NCBI GenBank assembly: GCA_963377175.1
Contig: CAUJNA010003738.1
Span: forward strand, 1,222,501 to 1,286,500
Origin: Effrenium voratum
Lineage: Eukaryota; Sar; Dinophyceae; Suessiales; Symbiodiniaceae
Reading direction: 5' to 3'
Length of the DNA stretch: 64,000 bases
The position numbers and the translations under genes are program-made. This document shows positions 62,601 through 64,000 of the stretch, one piece after another (position 1 is the first letter of the stretch; every line of letters starts with the position of its first letter). The notes under the pieces are model-generated. The model worked only from the letters and a program-made list of their open reading frames with translations, searched no databases and was not told the origin of the DNA.

Positions 62601-64000
62601 GCCTCATCATCGACCGCGGTGCGAAGCCCCCATTTGTTGCCTAGCCTGGCTAGCCCGATTGCTTTTGGCTGCATTGCCAAGTGGTGCTTTGCGTCCGCCA
62701 GCGATTGTCCAGGGAGCCAAATGATGGCGAAGGCCTTGCTTGGTCCGAGGCTGTCCTCTGATCTCGGCTCGACGTAGATGCCGTTCTGGCCCGACTCCTT
62801 ACAGAGGGGGAGTAGGGCAAGTTTGGGCAATGTTGGATAGGCTTGGACGAGCTCGGTGTTGGAGGGTTCAACCTTGCCGCCCACGGTTTTGTAGTATGAT
62901 CTGCCCCAAAAGTCCTGGACGACCTTGACTATGTCCTCCTCGACGGCAGGGTGGTACTTTTGGCAGTTGCCTGAGCATGTCGTGGTGCGGCAAATGTTGA
63001 GCGGATCTAGGCCCTTGATGAAAGCACGTGCTGGTGTGGTGGTGAAGTCCTCCCAGTGGGTTCCGAGCTCATCCTTGAAGGCGCTGAGCTTGATGATGGC
63101 TGTCTCGACGGCCTCGACCTCGTTTTTCAGGATGGAGACCTTCTTGCTGATGGAGACGTCCCCGATGTTGACGAGGGTGCCTCTGAGCTCCTCTGTCTCT
63201 TGGAAGATGGCCGGGTACTGGATGTCCACCGTGGGGTGTGTGCCTCGTAGCTCATCCGGCAGCACTTGTGTGGTGAGCAGTGCGAGGGCATCTGGGCTGA
63301 TGTTCTTGTTTTCCTTGAGGAAGGGAACGAGGTCCTTGGCCGTTGCAATCGCGATGCCTCTGGCATTTGCCGCGATGGATCCAATCTTGAGTTGTGGGAT
63401 CGGGTTGGAGTCCGCATCGACGAAGGTGCCCTCCTTGAGGATGACGCTGTTGGGGTCAACCTCGACAACCGGTGGAGCACGGACTTTCTGCTCTCTGGCG
63501 CTTTTGCCGGCTCTGCTTGGCTTCGAAGCTCCATAGCGATCAGCAGCTCGTTTCTGTACCTGAACGTTCAGTTCCTCTGGGAGCACCCAGCGGAATCGAA
63601 ACTTGGATTGGTTCGCTAGCGACTTGAGCGATTGCCAGACATTCCCCTGCTGCAGAGCTTGGAGGAGCTCCTTTCTGCCGATCTGCTTGATGGCGGCGGA
63701 GGCCCTTTGTTCAACTGCGTTGGCAGGTACTCCCTGTTGCTGCAGAACCGCGATGAGGTCACTGGTGAGTTTGTCCGGGTTGGGGCCGGCTGCCCTCCAG
63801 GCATGGATTGAGGTGTCCAGGGAGAGCAGATGTGCGTGCCAAGCTCTGGTGTCCTCATCCGTGAAGTTGTTCCAGAGGTCCAGGATGTGGCAGACATGCT
63901 GTATCGCGATGGCCCCACATTTGTTGTCTCCTTTTTGTTGGAACCAGGAGTGAAGGTAGAGATGCCGAACTTGGTGTCCCCAAAGGATGCCGATCTGGTT
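59690..64000 (-). pseudogene. Retroelement part 1: N-terminal region, endonuclease and first half of reverse transcriptase
   Basis: The frame is open to the window edge. Counting from the GTG at 63586 as residue 1: a Cys/His cluster (CRTTTCSGNCQKYH) near 199-212, GEARRPGP near 523, and an endonuclease at about 535-770 with NPSGLRSK, TETQL (E562), GDLN (D693), RDYIYLS and a final H762. The reverse transcriptase starts near 1130 with RGPDGLARDDL, then DFRPIVIYGAPYRIWSSLRA and WCSDIQKCFNALPR, whose D1263 is the first catalytic Asp. Upstream, between 64000 and 63587, lies DNKCGAIAIQHVCHIL. The reading fails just after RAWANNQR, near 59690. Confidence 0.85.

Larger units (their letters stand above)
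57249..64000 (-). pseudogene. Non-LTR retroelement, endonuclease-RT-zinc finger-RNase H, two frameshifts, N-terminus beyond the window
   Basis: The element is read in three minus-strand frames. Frame 1 is open from the window edge to 59462, frame 2 from about 59865 to 58129, frame 3 from about 58240 to 57249. Order: N-terminal region, Cys/His cluster, a GEARRPGP motif, endonuclease, reverse transcriptase, zinc finger, RNase H and a C-terminal tail. This fits the LINE-like elements common in dinoflagellate genomes (from general knowledge). Both frame changes fall inside conserved domains, so this copy cannot make one intact protein. No poly-A or terminal repeat was seen after 57249. It lies upstream of, and in the same direction as, the fibrocystin-L-like gene. 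Confidence 0.88.

Overview
The window reads as nuclear DNA of a dinoflagellate, probably a Symbiodiniaceae-type alga. The evidence is a full 22-nt copy of the dinoflagellate spliced leader (minus strand, 2995-3016), introns that start with GC or GA as often as GT and end in AG|G, very low coding density, many short inverted-repeat elements, megarepeats of GT and tetranucleotides, and a dinoflagellate-style non-LTR retroelement. No bacterial-type operon, rRNA, tRNA or CRISPR was seen.

The main gene is easy to miss because it is split into exons of 28-150 nt, most of them GC-rich islands. On the minus strand I place 32 exons between 56.4 and 6.5 kb, covering about 2 kb of coding sequence in 50 kb. 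Exons 7-32 (45.0-6.5 kb) join with mostly matching phases. They encode a TIG-like segment, a near-complete G8 domain (exons 11-18) and a right-handed beta-helix region with the motif RYPIHFH and the blocks SIHHSFQR, AVHGTNYV and FWTAAPNN. This is the architecture of fibrocystin-L (PKHD1L1) and the related TMEM2/CEMIP proteins: large extracellular or membrane-anchored proteins that probably act at the cell surface. Exons 1-6 (56.4-50.1 kb) follow the same splice grammar and are probably its N-terminal part, but I recognise no domain in them.

From 57.2 kb to the right edge lies a non-LTR retroelement on the minus strand: an N-terminal region, endonuclease, reverse transcriptase, zinc finger and RNase H. 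It is split by two frameshifts and runs off the window. A relict of a retrotransposon gag lies at 47.8-48.1 kb.

The introns and flanks are filled with repeats: at least six families of roughly 80-190 bp elements (several with terminal inverted repeats), a 1-kb GT/GC tract (3.0-4.05 kb), a 2.6-kb GT higher-order array (19.55-22.12 kb), a 1.1-kb tetranucleotide mosaic (40.76-41.84 kb), a degenerate telomere-like array (46.35-46.6 kb) and a 27-bp minisatellite (47.70-47.84 kb). The left end (1-6.4 kb) holds the spliced-leader copy and one possible exon but no gene I can name.
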